Shown: positions 63,730-64,000 of the stretch, one piece after another
Layout of the letters: each line of letters opens with the position of its first letter
Position numbering within the stretch: the first letter of the stretch is position 1
Origin: Vreelandella songnenensis
GTDB lineage: Bacteria > Pseudomonadota > Gammaproteobacteria > Pseudomonadales > Halomonadaceae
DNA length: 64,000 bases
Direction of reading: 5' to 3'
Assembly (NCBI RefSeq): GCF_003002925.1
Contig: NZ_PVTK01000001.1
Location: 806,001-870,000 of the forward strand
Notes under the pieces: generated by a model
Told to the model about the DNA's origin: nothing
Database searches by the model: none
What the model saw: only the letters and a program-made list of their open reading frames with translations
Position numbers and translations under genes: made by a program

Positions 63730-64000
63730 ATGAATATCCTCTTTGATGAGCGCCTTGATGGTGAGCTGGTACGCCGCGACAAGCACGAGGTCCTGACGGA
63801 CCTGCAGCAGGCCGTGCCCAGCATGACCCTGCTTCACCGCGAGGAAGATCTGCGCCCGTTCGAGTGTGACGGCCTGGCCGCCTACCGCGTTCTGCCCATG
63901 CTGGTGGCCCTGCCGGAAAGCCTTGACCAGGTGGAAATGCTGCTCAAGCGCTGCCATGCGCTGGACGTTCCGGTGGTGACCCGCGGCGCGGGCACCGGGC
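63730..64000 (+). CDS. glcD: Glycolate oxidase subunit GlcD, N-terminal part (3' truncated by window edge)
   Basis: The first 90 residues of the FAD subunit of glycolate oxidase, which oxidises glycolate to glyoxylate and passes electrons to quinone together with GlcE and GlcF. MNILFDERLDGELV, DLRPFECDGLAAYR and LDVPVVTRGAGTG align with E. coli GlcD without gaps. The ATG directly overlaps an upstream GTG codon (GTGATG); ATG is preferred by alignment. The frame is open to the window end. Its place beside glcC predicts glcE and glcF outside the window. Confidence 0.93.
   Translation, partial: MNILFDERLDGELVRRDKHEVLTDLQQAVPSMTLLHREEDLRPFECDGLAAYRVLPMLVALPESLDQVEMLLKRCHALDVPVVTRGAGTG

Noticed and set aside
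1..64000. tRNA, rRNA, CRISPR, insertion sequence, prophage or attachment sites
   Set aside because: None found on reading; no transposase or integrase-like proteins and no regular spacer-repeat array.

Overview
The window looks like chromosome of a high-GC, aerobic, probably halophilic gammaproteobacterium, most likely Halomonas or a close relative. This is inferred from gene content: three TRAP transporters, one carrying a TeaD-like universal stress protein, a BetT choline importer, a gammaproteobacterial long-form IlvC with divergent IlvY, and a phasin. I saw no insertion sequence, prophage, CRISPR array, tRNA or rRNA. Most genes are intact and nearly all the space is coding. The first gene (glgB) and the last (glcD) run off the ends.

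Layout. 1-8.1 kb: end of glgB, a fused SpmA/SpmB-like membrane protein, a secreted serine hydrolase, an OsmC-YcaO fusion, a fluoroacetate-dehalogenase-like hydrolase and a TetR regulator. 8.2-15.2 kb: an RND efflux operon with translationally coupled junctions (adaptor, pump, BaeS-like kinase, BaeR-like regulator), followed by a Spy-like periplasmic protein. 15.3-22.1 kb: betT behind a BetI-like operator, an ExaC/AcoD-type aldehyde dehydrogenase, and a hybrid histidine kinase overlapping a small periplasmic molybdopterin-fold protein. 22.1-29.5 kb: two TRAP systems, one TAXI-type with a universal stress protein and one DctPQM. 29.6-32.6 kb: an EamA exporter, a DUF192 protein and pyruvate kinase.

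32.7-47.7 kb is a purine/ureide degradation region: allA, allE, an RpiR regulator, a YfcC-type carrier, puuE, hpxA, two NCS1 permeases, uraH, uraD and a GntR/FCD regulator, interrupted by modF and ilvC/ilvY. Together these carry 5-hydroxyisourate to allantoin, allantoin to allantoate, and ureidoglycine to glyoxylate plus urea. Urate oxidase and the allantoate-hydrolysing step are not in the window. A GTATAC-centred palindrome recurs in the divergent control regions uraH/uraD, puuE/hpxA and dctP/eamA.

47.8-51.7 kb: a phasin, a glutathione-transferase-like protein, the lactate permease lldP behind a TGGT-N3-ACCA site, and a gamma-carbonic-anhydrase-like protein. 51.8-61.0 kb is a seven-gene minus-strand operon of unknown substrate: TRAP DctPQM, a crotonase-fold protein lacking both usual catalytic glutamates, a family III CoA-transferase, a class V (serine-glyoxylate type) aminotransferase and a large FAD/Fe-S 2-hydroxyacid dehydrogenase. 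A GlcG/HbpS-like protein and an FCD regulator lie just upstream, and TGAATTCA palindromes mark three control regions. This is the best candidate for an undescribed catabolic system. The window ends with glcC and divergent glcD. Glyoxylate links the right half: it is made by AllA and by glycolate oxidase and is the likely amino acceptor of the class V aminotransferase.
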